A DNA stretch of 64,000 bases from Acanthacorydalis orientalis (taxonomy: Eukaryota > Arthropoda > Insecta > Megaloptera > Corydalidae). The notes below the pieces were generated by a model. That model had not been told where the DNA came from. It worked only from the letters and a program-made list of their open reading frames with translations, and ran no database searches. Made by a program: the position numbers and the translations under genes. The stretch spans positions 11,057,810 to 11,121,809 of the forward strand of contig CM068322.1 in assembly GCA_034766995.1 (NCBI GenBank). Direction: 5' to 3'. Each line of letters begins with the position of its first letter. The first letter of the stretch is position 1. Shown one piece after another: positions 10,386 through 22,450 of the stretch.

Positions 10386-11671
10386 TGATATTGGTAGAAA
10401 AATAATTGGAGTTTTTATTTTCTGAATTCTAACCTTATTTTTTTAAATGAAAATGTCATTTCATCGTATTCATATTTTCATGTTTCGTGTTCCTGTTCAT
10501 CATTTTAAAGTGAATTTTTCTGTCTGTATTTTGTGAACGTCGACTTTGGTTTTACTATTAATTTTTCTTCAAGTTGGGCTATTGAATTAAAGATGGAAAA
10601 GAAGCAAATAAGAGCATTTTTTGTATGTGTTCAAAACGGGTGGTAAAGCAACAGAAATTTTTCGTAAATTGGTGGGTTTTAGTGTGGATTCTGTTGAAGA
10701 ACGTGCGTTGCAATGGTGGTTCCAAAATTTTCGTGCTAGGGACGAGAACTTTGAAGATGAAAAAGGTCGCAGGCGTCCTTCTTCAGTTCATACCGACCAA
10801 TTGAAAGCGTTAGTTGAATCAAAACCATGCATAACAATTCAAAAGCTTGTACAAAAGTTATACATTTGTCATTCAACAGGTCTGGATCACTTAAAACAGA
10901 TAGGAATATCAAAAAAGCTTAACAAATGGGTGCCGCACGAACTAAACGAAAACCAAAAAAATCGCCTTTACGAAATTTATTCTACGATTCTTTTACGCAA
11001 CAGAAACGATCTATTTTTGGATCGTATTGTAACGTGCGATGAAAAATGGATCCTTTACGAAAACAGAAAGTGATCTACATAATGGTTGGAGAAAAATGAA
11101 GTCCCAAATCATTTCAAAACCGAAATTATACCAAAAGAAAATTATAGTGATCTTCGTTCGGTATAATCTACTACAATTTTTTTAATCCTGGCGAAACTAT
11201 TACAGCTGAGTGTTAGTGTCAAGAAATCGACAAAATGCACCAAGGACTACGACATCTGGTCCTCACACTGGTCAATCGAAAAGGTCCAATCCTGCTACAC
11301 GAGAATGCACGACCACAAGTCGCACGATTGACCCTCCAAAAGTTGAATGAATTGGGCTCTAAAACATTATCTCATCCACCACATTCACCAAATATCTCGC
11401 AAACAGATTATCAGTTATTTAAGCATTTCTACAACTTCTTACAGAGTAAGATCTTCAACAACCAAGCTGCTGCTGAAAGTGCATTTTGAAATTTTGTCAA
11501 CTCCAAAACCCCGGAATTTTACACCACCGGATCAAATAAACTGATAATTAATTGGCAAAAATGAGTTAATTCTAATGGTGATTATTTTGATTAATAAAGT
11601 TAATTATTAGCTGAGAAATATATATATGAATATGAAGGTCATAAACCACAATTATTTTTCTACCAAACTAA
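10386..11671 (+). mobile_element. Near full-length mariner element
   Basis: About 1.29 kb, bounded by inverted repeats: TTGGTAGAAAAATAATTGG on the left, and the complement ATTATTTTTCTACCAAACTA on the right. It encloses a transposase pseudogene in the plus orientation. Length and layout match the roughly 1.3 kb usual for mariner. It is the longest copy of the family whose short derivatives lie at 3944, 13201, 17154 and 39345. Confidence 0.92.
10593..11585 (+). pseudogene. Mariner transposase pseudogene (DD34D type)
   Basis: The gene starts MEKKQIRAFF at 10593 and is shifted in the T-run near 10620. It resumes as YVFKTGGKATE through the N-terminal helix-turn-helix region, WVPHELNENQKNR, and the first catalytic block VTCDEKWILY (Asp present, about 11035-11064). 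Further frameshifts follow. From 11235 it resumes with LVNRKGPILLHENARPQ, in which the second catalytic Asp is replaced by Glu, and later has SQTDYQLFKHF, where the third Asp is present. Multiple frameshifts, stops and the Asp-to-Glu change make it inactive. Function of the family: cut-and-paste transposition at TA sites in the nucleus. Confidence 0.9.
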
Positions 11672-13200
11672 TATTTCTTCTTGTTTTTTTAATAATTCCT
11701 GTTACATCATATACTAATGGACAATATTACCTTTTTTCAAGCAGTTGTATTTATAGATTGAACAGATAGAGATATATATTAAATAATAATTTGAACAGAA
11801 TTGAACAACAGTAGTTCGCATTAAATATGTATATACAAAATCAATTTTGTGTTTCCTGACATTATTTCTTCACTGTTTCCATATCAATAGAGTATCATTT
11901 CAAATGCCAACTGGTAAATTACATCTTAGAAAATAACATATAAATTTTTCCTACTAAATCTAATTTTTTTTAAAAAATGTATAATATTTTTGTTTGAGCG
12001 AGTAAACATACACAAGATAATCATTAGTGTTTTCTTATTTTTATTATTCATTATATTTTTTATCACGTTCTTTCAAATACCATCATTACTTGATCATTTG
12101 TCTATTATTTCTCTCCGACATTTCTTTCATACAAGTTAAATCTTTGTAAAGGATTTAATGTTCGTATAGTTGAAATATATGTTGGATCTATAATGGAAAT
12201 GTAAAGCTTTAGCTGCACTTTTATGTTTGGTTTTTATTTCTGATCTGTGCAGTGATTTCATGTCAAAGACTTTAGAACAAGATTTCAATACTAGCTTATC
12301 TGCATACATTGCATTTTACTTTATATATTATTCTAGGTTTTTTATTTTTGTGTAAGGTATTATATAGTAAAAAGTTCTTTATAACTATTTGTGTGGGTAC
12401 ATAAACCTTGTTAATACAATGTTTTCTTATTATTTGTTTTATTTGAAGTTACTTCTAGATTTATCCGTAATTTTCATAAAACAGTGTTGTAAAACAGACT
12501 GTAACCTACATTCATAAAATGTGTTTTAAACGAGAATTATAGATTATAATGCATATCTATCAATTACTAAAGTATTTTAAGTCAATTACGAATAGCTTGT
12601 TTAACTTTTTTATAAATACAGATTTTTTTATTACCGACTATACATAACAGGATAAATAAAATTTAGTCTTTTTTATGTTTTTGTATCTTATTTTTTAATA
12701 TTGGTGATTATTTCAGTAACATCTTTTTTAATCTATGTATCCATTATATATGAAAGCTCATCAAATATGAAACCTTTTTTATATTAAAATAACATTAATT
12801 ATTTTAAAATAACACGTGTAACTAAACAAAATATTTTTCAGAGTTCAAACAAATAATTCAAATTTTGTACATGACTACATAACTTTTTTTCAATGTTCAA
12901 TTATTTTGAAAGCAATATTAAATATTATATTTCTAAACAACCAAGTATTAGAATATTATTTTCAGAACATCTCTTAAATATTATTTTCTCGTATTTCTTC
13001 AAAAATTAATTTTTTATCAGACAAATAAACCTCATTATTTTTTTGATTTCTTATATCTATTCAGTTTTATTTTGCCAAACTTTAAACATTGTTTTTCTAT
13101 TAATATAATCTCAAAATAAATCTCTAACTGTAAACAAAAAAAATATAGATATTTGTCATTGAAAATGGAAGTAAAAAGCACTTTCTTGTCCGTAAAGGTA
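11672..13200. other. A+T-rich DNA between two mariner copies, nothing recognised
   Basis: There are no open frames of note, no convincing splice-bounded exon and no inverted-repeat element. Confidence 0.5.
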
Positions 13201-13780
13201 TTAGGTTGGTAGGAAAATTTTGCGGTTATTGTTTTGTGAATTCTTACCTTACTCTTTTCAATGAAAGTACCATTTCCTCGTGTTCATATCAATATTATTT
13301 TAAAGTGCATTTTTCGGTCTGTATTTTTGTAACATCGACTTTGGTTGTATTATTAATTTTGTAGTAAATTGTTAATGTAAATTTTTGTGGAAAAGAAACA
13401 AATAACAGAAAATATTTGTATAAGTTCAAAACCGGTGGTAAAGCACCAAAAACTGCTCGTAAAATAAACGATTATTTTGGTGTAACTACTGTTAAGAGAG
13501 TACGCTGCAATGGTGGTTTCAAAAATTTCATACTGGGGACGAGAGCCTTAAAAATGAAGTTCTCGGACGTCCTTCTTCAGTTTATAACAACCAACTGAAA
13601 GCGTTATTTGAATCAGAACCACGCACAACAATTCTAGAGCTTACGCAAAAGTTAGGTGTTATTCATCCAACAGTTTTGAATTACTGAAAACAGCTAGAAA
13701 AATCAAAAAAGCTCGACACATGGGTGCCGCACGAACTGAATGGAAACTAAAAAACTGTAATTATTTTCTACCAACCTTAT
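13201..13780 (+). mobile_element. Short mariner derivative B (N-terminal part of transposase only)
   Basis: The left end is TTAGGTTGGTAGGAAAATTT and the right end ATTATTTTCTACCAACCTTA, with a TA just outside the left end. The retained transposase portion runs from a damaged start near 13390 through FKTGGKAPKTARK and IHPTVLNY to DTWVPHELNGN near 13745. It then joins the 3' terminus directly, so the catalytic domain is missing. Stops and frameshifts are present. Its deletion point lies further downstream than in copies A, C and D. Confidence 0.88.
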
Positions 13781-14632
13781 ATAATAAACAAACATTAAAT
13801 AATTTTATTATTACTAAATACTTATAACAAACATTGTTTTTCTAAATATAGGACGCTACCTAGGTTAGATATACTACTATATATTACCACAGGTTATTGG
13901 ATTTGAAATATTATATTATTATAAATACAATAGTATAATATAATAAAAATATTACCAATAATAAAAATATGGTACAGATATTTTAAAGAATACAAGAGGA
14001 ATGAAGTATATTCAGTATACAACACTTCCACTCCCCACAAGTAATTTTAACAGTCTATATTATATATTCTCATTATAAAAAATACTGACTATGAAATAAT
14101 CTACAAATTAACAAACTTATAAATCTTTATAACTTAAATGAAGTATACTAATATAAAAATCATTTTTTTAATTAATACATACTAGACTTTCATATCAGTA
14201 TTTCGCTTTAAATCGTTCAAAATTAGTTAAAAATTGGCTAATCCTTCATTAATTATCGATCATGCACTTAATGTCCACTTTTTCAGTACTTATTACGTGT
14301 TCGAAGTAGATGAAGAGTTGTTTTATATTAAGTATTCTTGAAAATTGCACTTTTATCTTCTGTAAATGTATTTGACATGTAGTATGTCAATATTAATTGG
14401 TACGATTATTAATTTATATGAATGATATTGTAAAATATATTTTTATAATAAAATACAATTTAATCATTCTTGTCGATCTAAAATTTTATGATTTTTTTTT
14501 AATATGAATGTGATTACTAATCTGCAAAGTGTAATCAACTCTATATAAAAGTTATATTGTATATAAAAATTCTATATATATAAAAGTAATATAATTTTTT
14601 TTTAAATATATAGCAAACATAATAACATAGTT

Positions 14633-14635
<3 letters not shown>
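13781..14635. other. A+T-rich DNA, nothing recognised
   Basis: No gene or element is supported here. Two words such as AATAATATGG recur, but only at the level expected from composition. Confidence 0.45.
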
Positions 14636-14703
<68 letters not shown>

Positions 14704-14709
14704 ATATAA
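14636..14709. repeat. (AT)n microsatellite
   Basis: About 70 bp of alternating AT with one TTTA interruption. Confidence 0.95.
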
Positions 14710-14972
14710 TATGGACTTCAGATATTTTGAAATATTTATCTTTTAGATAATTCATAGCGGTCGTAAAAGAAATATCAAAATCAATACGTTACGTTATATA
14801 AATCAATAGGTCGACAAAGAGCTGCTCAAGTAGTACAAGTTAATTAATATTAATACCAATGTAGCATAAGATGAGATTATTGTTTATGATATATTTAATT
14901 GTTATCATTTTTTTAATTGATAAACCAAACAAAAATTAAAAAATTAACTTGATGTTCAATTATCGATATTTG

Positions 14973-14975
<3 letters not shown>

Positions 14976-15040
<65 letters not shown>
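14976..15040. repeat. (AT)n microsatellite
   Basis: Two AT blocks separated by ATAC. It directly abuts a LINE 3' fragment. Confidence 0.95.
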
Positions 15041-15042
<2 letters not shown>

Positions 15043-15180
15043 GGATCCAAGGAATACAAAAAGACCAAGAAAGAGACCAATGAACAAGTGGGATAAGAGA
15101 ATAAAAAAATTTATTTGAAATCAGTGGAATAAAGAGGCATTCAATCGTACAAAATGACAAATCATAGAATAGGCCTTTAT
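15041..15180 (+). mobile_element. 3' fragment of a non-LTR retrotransposon
   Basis: The translation reads DPRNTKRPRKRPMNKWDKR, then NQWNKEAFNRTK and AFIQRE, interrupted by stops. This is the terminal Arg-Pro-Arg, Trp and Asn-Arg-Thr-Lys region of an insect LINE reverse-transcriptase protein. It resembles the second half of the copy at 8782-9084 and, like it, starts at an AT array. It is a dead 5'-truncated copy. Confidence 0.55.
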
Positions 15181-15199
15181 CCAGAGAGAGAGAGAGAGA

Positions 15200-15374
15200 T
15201 ATTGAATTTAGACTTCCACATAAAAGTATTAAAAATGGGCGCTCAGGGGTTAGGAAAAGTTATTTTTTATTTAGTATTTTATTTCAATTTAATACTAAAA
15301 TACTAAATACGAGATAACATATTTTTCAATTTTGATTTTTTTTAATACTTTTATGTGGAATCCTAAGTTGAATC

Positions 15375-15382
<8 letters not shown>
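15200..15382. mobile_element. Miniature inverted-repeat element (about 183 bp)
   Basis: The left arm contains ACTTCCACATAAAAGTATTA and the right arm its complement, TTTAATACTTTTATGTGGAA. The pairing continues outward with TTGAATTTAG against CTAAGTTGAAT. Inside is a second perfect inverted repeat, ATTTAGTATTTTA/TAAAATACTAAAT (15270-15307). There is no coding capacity. The right end runs into CACCCTATATAT, so it probably inserted at a TA-rich site. The superfamily is not identified. Confidence 0.75.
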
Positions 15383-15420
<38 letters not shown>

Positions 15421-15423
<3 letters not shown>

Positions 15424-16254
15424 TCATTATATGTTATTATATATTCATATATAGAAACATGTAATACTAATAGTCTTCGTCCTTTTGTACAACTATCAGC
15501 TCCTATTATCCATTACTATTTTCTATATGTGTACCATTTTCAGACCTAAAGATAGCACATGTTCTTATCTGAATATGGCACACCCCTGAAACTAGTATAG
15601 GATAAAATAAACTTAATTGATTGAAAATAACAAAGTCTATTAGGGCAGCGTAACAACGGGATCACTTGTAAAAAAAATTATAATTTTTATATCGAAATAT
15701 GTATTAATTCTACCAATATAACGATAAATCACTCTCCTGTCTTATCATTTCAGAAGTAAAAAAGAGTAGTTTTGAAATATGAGACGATAATAAATCACTA
15801 TAAAATTAAAACAAATTGAATCATTTCAATACTTTTGTATTAATCTTTTCGAAATATAAAAGTAAAAAAATATAAGCTATATTTTCACGACGATATCTTG
15901 TAAATTAAAATTTAATTTTATCGAAAAGAATGGTCAATTAAATAAATTATATATTCTTGCATCATGACAGTCATATGTTGATAGTATATTCTTATAGTTA
16001 TTTAATTCATGTATTAATTTTTCATAGAAAAATATACAAACCACACTATATAAAACAAATAAACTAGACTAAAAAAAATGTAAATTAAAAATTAACTAAA
16101 CCAGCCATCATTAGTAACTTTGTATACAGATTTTGTCTTCTACAACTAATATAACAGCACGAAATTTTCTCATAAAACAGTAAAAATAATTTATTCAGGC
16201 GCTTATAAAAAGACAAGAGCAAAAAAAAACAACAATGACAGTTTACTGGAAATA
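15421..16254. other. A+T-rich DNA, nothing recognised
   Basis: No open frame, splice-bounded exon or repeat structure is supported. Confidence 0.5.
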
Positions 16255-16455
16255 AAAATCGCGTCTCATTAATGTCGCTCGTGCTAATCTGCTCATTATT
16301 CAGGTTACACTTACACTACGTAGAATATACGGAGATGTGATGCGACGGTACCTTTAAATGACGCCAGACAATGGTTTATGATGGACAACGTGTCATGCAG
16401 TTAGATACCGGCCAGCAACATTAGCCGTCATTAATGATCGTCAATGTTTCAAATT
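16255..16455. promoter_or_regulatory. Candidate conserved non-coding or regulatory island
   Basis: About 200 bp of balanced base composition within very A+T-rich DNA. All frames are broken by stops. It contains several homeodomain-type TAAT cores, including CATTAATGTCG, GTGCTAATC, ACATTAGCCG and TCATTAATGATCG. This combination is typical of a conserved insect enhancer, but that is inference. A decayed transposon fragment is the main alternative. Confidence 0.3.
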
Positions 16456-17153
16456 TACTAGTAAACTTCTCCGCTGTAATACAAATAACAGTGATACTCA
16501 AAGTTTTTAAATGTCTAATCTTTTTTCATTGTAATTATAGATAAATCTATTGAAACTATCATACACATATTTATATAATATAATTGTTTTTCCATAACGA
16601 TTTTTCCATGCATTTCACAAACTCTTAATAAATATTATCTACGTTCAGAAAAATAAACAATAAAACCAAAATAATCAACTAATACCAGTCAGTAGTAATA
16701 AAAAAAATTAAGGACTGGATTCTCAGTTAGAATATAGAGTTAGAAAACATTTTTGCAAGTAAATCTCGAAGGTAAACATTGCTTCCGAAAAATTAATTTT
16801 GTACCATGTCAACAGTATTCTTTGTGTCTCTAGAGATTTACTATATTGCAATGTATCGTCAAGTCAGCAGGGTGCATTATAAATTCCCCTAGTATTATTT
16901 TTTCACTCTATTTGTGGTTTACATTTCCAGGAATATTAATTGATATGTTATATTTTAAATTTCAAATTGCAATGTCAACCTCGGGAGACTCAAAGAGAAT
17001 ATATTTTCCTATAAGCAAAATTTAGTCATAAAATCGTAGAATAAAAACAATAACAAAAAGATAACATTTCGTTTCTTTTCAAAATAATAATAATACATGA
17101 AAAAATACCCCATATCTCAATGATAATAATAGTTAGTAGTAATATTACATTCC

Positions 17154-17713
17154 AATAGCTTGATAAAAAGATAATTGCGGTTTATAATCTAAATTCAAAT
17201 ACATTTTTCTCTTTTTAGATTTTCCTAGGTCTTTTAAGTGGTCCAGAACTGTTACCTAACTTTTGCGCAACCTCTCGAATTGGTGTGCGTAGTTCTGGTT
17301 GAACTAACGCTTTCAGTTGGTCAGTATAAACTGAAAGACGCCCGCGACAATCTTCATCTTCAAGCCTCTCGTCCCCAGAACTAAATTTTTGAAACTATCA
17401 TTGCACGGTACGTTCCTTAACAGTACTTACATCAAAAGCATTGTTTAATTTACGAGAAGTTTCTGCTGCTTTACCACACGTTTTGAACTCATACAAAGAT
17501 TTGGTCTTATTTACTTCTTTTTCATCTTTAATTCAATAGCCCAATTTGAAACAAAATTAATAATAAAACCAAAGTCTATGTTACCAAAATACAGACCGAA
17601 AAATGCACTTTAAAATGATATTAACATGAACACGATCAAATAACACTTTCATTAAAAAAAATAAAGTTAGGATTCAGAAAACAAAAACCGTAATTATTTT
17701 TCTACCGACCTAA
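17154..17713 (-). mobile_element. Short mariner derivative C (N-terminal part of transposase only)
   Basis: The right end CTACCGACCTAA and the damaged left end (ATAATTGCGGTTTATAATC) are the family's inverted repeats. On the minus strand the transposase starts near 17530 (ATGAAAAAGAAG-like). It reaches the second helix-turn-helix (VLDHLKR) near 17235 and a few codons of the following linker before switching to the 3' terminus. There is no catalytic domain. It is dead, with stops. Confidence 0.87.
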
Positions 17714-19546
17714 TAATAATAATACATAGTATTTCCAGAACAATAGCGCCGAGAGATTTTTTTAATCGAAAAGTCCACTTAAAAAATAAATGAAAGTAAT
17801 TGTTGATAACCTTCAAATGAAACAAAATAATTATTAAAGTTAAAATTGTTTTTATACCTATAACTGTATACTCATTAATATATTGTATTAGTCTTCGGCC
17901 AGTTGAGATTTTCGAGTTTCTTATTTCTACTATTAATTTCAACACTTGTGTGATCTTCAGATAGTTAACTGTTTAGATAATAGTTATATTTTCTTTTAAC
18001 TGACTGAAGATAGCCTTCGTATTAAATTAAGAAAATATTCAGCTATTAGATATTAAATTTAATAATTAATAACATTTTTTAGTGAAATTTATTTTACTGA
18101 AAAAAATCAACCCTATCTTTTTTCTTCCATGTGTCTTTTAACTTCTCCATTATTCCTTAATTCAATGATTTTAATCTAGTCATTTTAAATAATATAAATC
18201 CACAATAACAATTTTATTGATAAATAAAATAGAATGTACATTAGTAAAAAAATACTAATGGGATAATTATATTATAGATGAGCCGACCTCACTGAGCCTT
18301 TTCTATCCTTGCACGGCAGATAATAATATTCTTCCATTAGAATAGTAAAAAATTGTAAAATAATTAAAATACATCAAAATAAGTAGTGAATATTATTTTT
18401 CTAATCATCAAGTGACTCAAAATGTCAAAAACATTTTTCTAAAAATGTCTAGCGATCACGTAATCATCCATTTGGTTTTTTTGAAACTGACGAAATCGAT
18501 GTAATTTTCAATTACCAGAATTGTGTTTGTAACGAGATTTTCTTCCTTATCACATGTGGTGTAAAACCAATTATTTCGTTATTAGTTTCTGAAAGTCGCG
18601 GTCATATGTATTTGATCGCAGACGTGAAACCATAAATTATTTGAAAACTGTCCTTTGTTTCAATACAAGTTTAATTGTAAATAAAGTTTAAAATTATAAC
18701 GTATTTACAATTTAATTTGTTACTCAGTCTGAGAATTTGTGTTACGTGACTCGTGAATGTCGAAATTCTTTTAATACAAATGAAAATTATAAAAATTATA
18801 AAAAATGTTTTCATTTTATATTTTTCTACTTGATTCAAATAGTTTTTTAGTGCTGAGAAGATGCAACTCAATTGTTAACTAAACTATAATCTAGTCAATT
18901 TATTCCATATGTATTTAAAATTTTATAAATAAGAAATTTTGATAAAATTAAGCCTGTTTTTTTATTTTCCAATTGATTTCATAAATAAATTGAATATATA
19001 TTTTTATGTAATGACTATTTCATTATTATGGTAAATTTATTGCATGTAATTCAATACATACAATATTATTCAATACATACAATTTATGTATAGTTTTAGA
19101 AAATAAATTCTATACTTTTGAACTTTAATACATTCTGTTAACCCCTTACTAAATTTGAAGTGGTATAAGATAATTATTAAATGAACATAATTGTATATAA
19201 AACCATTTATACATTAATATTTTTTTACCCTCAAAGTATTATTTTGGCTGAAACAAATTAACGAAAATATTATTTCAAAAAAATAAAAAAACAACAAACA
19301 TACTTGACACAACGGTTAAGAGGGTATTTGTGAATATATGATTTTTACAAACTTCTGAACGAAAAGCCGATTAGATATATTTTTTTAAATATATATTTTT
19401 TTTAGTTTGTTATCTTAATTCATATAAGGATTTTTTATGATACGTGTACCCCGTGAGTGCGTACAATGGCCTAACTCTCTATTTAAACAAATCAATAAAT
19501 AAAAACCAGTGTAATAACCGCAACAAAAAACAGTATAAAAACATTG

Positions 19547-19550
<4 letters not shown>
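17714..19550. other. A+T-rich DNA, no supported gene
   Basis: Short minus-strand frames (17694-17945 and 18671-18871) have ordinary A+T-rich composition and no domain. A short G+C-richer word cluster (ATGAGCCGACCTCACTGAGC, about 18278) is unexplained. Confidence 0.45.

Positions 19551-19593
<43 letters not shown>
19551..19593. repeat. (AT)n microsatellite
   Basis: About 42 bp of pure AT. Confidence 0.95.
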
Positions 19594-19594
<1 letters not shown>

Positions 19595-19713
19595 TGCACT
19601 CATGTATATAAGGAAAATATTAAAATACATACAATAGAAATAACTTTTGTTAAAAAACTTTTTAATTAAAACTTAGTTTAAAGAAACTGAAATATCTCAT
19701 ACTTGTTTAGTGT

Positions 19714-19832
19714 ATGTATTATATATATATATATATAGATAGATATAGATATAGACATAGATATATATATATATAGATAGATATAGACATAGATATATAT
19801 ATATATATGTATGTATATATATATATATATAT
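19714..19832. repeat. Compound AT / GATA / GACATA microsatellite
   Basis: AT blocks alternate with GATAGATATAGA and GACATAGATA units, which occur twice in the same order. This indicates tandem duplication of a compound block. Confidence 0.9.
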
Positions 19833-20213
19833 ACTTGTTCTATATCTTTTGGATTTTTATATTCATTTATTTTACCTAAAATTTTAACAATAAAAGTACA
19901 ATCGGAAAATATTAATTTTTGTAACTTTTTTCAATTGCCTAGTAATTGCAAGTTCGTGACATATACTACAATTCCTCATATATTTCAAATATACAAAATT
20001 CTATCAAAATTCAAAAATTTAATTTTCAAAATTCAATTGAATATTTTTTTACCAAACGTTGCGTGAAAACCAATCTCAACGTAACGCTCCCTTAATATAC
20101 CTTACGTTCATATATTCATGAAATATACATATAATATATCCTGAATACATATAATCATAAATATATATATATATATACATACATATATATATATACACAC
20201 ATATATATATTAA

Positions 20214-20760
20214 GTGTGCAAATTAATTCGGTGCTTTTTTTATAGAAAACAAATATTTACGGAAAAACTGAAAAATTTCAATCCTCAAAATACACTCCAT
20301 TATTTTATATAACTTTGTTGCATCTGTCAAGTAACCGATGAACCTCTTATCGAAAAAAATATGGCAGTTTTGAGTTGATAAAGTCATAATGCATTTTACC
20401 TCTTTTACTGTTTTAGAATGTTTCGCATATTTTATGTAACACCTTCTTCCAAAGTTGAACAAAACATTCCCGAGGCTTTTCGCAGCATTTTTTTGACTGA
20501 AATGTGAAAAGTATTCAATGGCTAATATGCTGCTTTTCGGACGCCATCGGTTTTGTAAAATTATGCAAACTACTTGACCATGATATACAGTATACCCTCA
20601 CCGAACGACCGGGCTTCATGAAGCACGCGTTGCTCACCACAGTAGGATTATATCTCAAGAAACAACGACCGTGACTGACTGAACTACAGCGTGGTGGGAA
20701 AGTCAATCACGCTTTGTCTTTCACAGTCCATGGATATGTTGTGCTACTTTTCTCATTAAA
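20214..20760 (-). mobile_element. Decayed DNA-transposon-like repeat, family uncertain
   Basis: It starts at a terminal-repeat-like sequence, GTGTGCAAATTAATTCGGTG. On the minus strand there is a 79-codon frame ending IFQFFRKYLFSIKKAPN just inside that end, as expected when the repeat end overlaps the 3' end of a transposase-derived frame. Upstream, 20515-20706 is another open stretch of balanced composition containing GRSVRVYCISWSSSL. I suspect a Tc1/mariner-type relic, but no catalytic block is clear and the other end is lost in the AT array at 20764. Confidence 0.35.
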
Positions 20761-20762
20761 TT

Positions 20763-20763
<1 letters not shown>

Positions 20764-20814
<51 letters not shown>
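20764..20814. repeat. (AT)n microsatellite between two transposon relics
   Basis: Pure AT, separating the element at 20214-20760 from the pogo-like fragment at 20816. Confidence 0.95.
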
Positions 20815-20815
<1 letters not shown>

Positions 20816-20817
<2 letters not shown>

Positions 20818-21425
20818 TGAGGAGGAAAAGGTAATGGTGAAGAGAAAGTTGAAGAAGACCTACATATTATGATTAGTGAAAAATTAAAAAGCTTGTTAAG
20901 TGCATGAGCAACTGTTAACAGTAAAATGAAATTCCATCCGAAAACTGAAAATACTAAAGTTCATATGTGCCAGTTTGAGAACAATGTGATAGCCTTTTTT
21001 TACAAATTGAAAAGAAATAGACACAGGCAGTCTACTCTAAATAGGTTTTTCCACCAAATTCTCAACTTCCTCTCAATCGAGTGCCACTGCCACAAAGGGG
21101 GCTAGAATTGATTCCCCTTCAAGTAGTGAATTACCATAAATCTCCTCGAAGGGTGATTTTTCCTTTAAATACCAGCATTTGTAAATTGAAGGTGTGGATC
21201 AATATCGAATAAAAACAGATTATTAGCAACAAAAGGTAAAGTAAAATAATTTATTTTCATTTCTTATTCGTACGTTAAAAGTTAAATTTTATCTCAAATA
21301 TGGTTAAAATTTTAGAATTTGACGCCAATTAGAAAGTTTACATATTATAAGTGCTTTATACAAGACTTTTCAAGGAACGACCGTCTGTTCTGCACCAATT
21401 CCAGTCGTTCATCAAGGATCTACTG
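20816..21425 (+). mobile_element. 3' part of a pogo/Tigger-like element
   Basis: The right end reads, on the complementary strand, CAGTAGATCCTTGATGAACG, which has the CAGTAG... start typical of pogo/Tigger terminal repeats, followed outside by TA. Within, the plus strand encodes fragments like the acidic/basic C-terminal tail of Tigger transposases: EEEKVMVKRKLKK, then KRNRHRQSTLNRFF followed by a Ser-rich stretch (SSQSSATATKG). The 5' portion, including the DDE domain, is missing at the AT array. It is inactive. Confidence 0.6.
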
Positions 21426-21545
21426 TATAGTGTTTTCAAATGTTAATATTGGAACTTCAAAATCGTCCAACGGCAAGAAAATGTTTTAATTTAAAATAAA
21501 GTTACGATTGATTCAATTTAAATGCACCGAATTTTTTTTACATCT

Positions 21546-21546
21546 G

Positions 21547-21605
<59 letters not shown>

Positions 21606-21617
21606 CATATATATAAT
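21546..21617. repeat. (AT)n microsatellite with ACAT steps
   Basis: Several AT blocks separated by ATAC or ACAC steps. Confidence 0.92.
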
Positions 21618-21910
21618 ATTTGGCAACAAGTTTCGTAATATAAACTACGCTTTATTTTCACCAATCAATATCAAAAAGTACACAATATTCAAATAAAATA
21701 AATCTTAATATGACACCATTTTAGGAACCACTGCAGTACATTTTTAAACTTCCTTACAATATTTTTTTAAAGTAAATACATCAATCGCACATAGCCTTAA
21801 TTAGCAATTAACTGAAAATTCTCCAATGATTAATCGCATCCTTTTAATAAATTAAAGTTATTTAGTTTCCTGTTTACAAGATATCATGATTATAACAATT
21901 ACCTTAGTGC

Positions 21911-21912
<2 letters not shown>

Positions 21913-21958
<46 letters not shown>
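21913..21958. repeat. (AT)n microsatellite
   Basis: Pure alternating AT. Confidence 0.95.
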
Positions 21959-21960
<2 letters not shown>

Positions 21961-22339
21961 ATTTATTTTACATTACAATCAAAAGATTGACAGTATTTTT
22001 TAAAAAAAATATTATTATGACTCAATGCACTTTACAAAATAAATCAGTACTCAAAGCACTAAAATATTGTAGTTACTAAAAATCAAAATTTATAGATATT
22101 ATAGCACAAAGCATCATTTTAAAATATAATAACAATTTAAAAAAATAAACAATTATTATATAATAACTATTTAAGAATGATGTATACCAATATTTTTTAA
22201 ATTGAATATGAAACCTCGTTGCGAGAGTCAAGAACAATTTTAAGAAAAAAACAAAAAGAATAATAAGGTCGGAATATTTTTTTATATTAATAATATTTTT
22301 GTTTATCAGTAATCTTTATTACAATGAAACACAGAGCAA

Positions 22340-22450
22340 TATGACACTATTACTATTTATAAATAGTAATATAATAGAAATAATATATAGTAATAATGTC
22401 ATATCATCGTATCCATGTTTTGAAAGTAATTACTTTCAAAACATGGATAC
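22340..22450. repeat. Nested perfect palindromes
   Basis: Positions 22409-22450 form a perfect 42-bp palindrome with no spacer (half-site GTATCCATGTTTTGAAAGTA plus A, centre at 22429/22430). Just upstream, 22349-22370 is a perfect 22-bp palindrome, centred in TATTTATAAATA. An outer pair, GACACTATTACTA and TAGTAATAATGTC (22343-22355 and 22388-22400), brackets it. No coding frame crosses the region. Such structures extrude hairpins and are unstable in replication and cloning. Confidence 0.9.
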
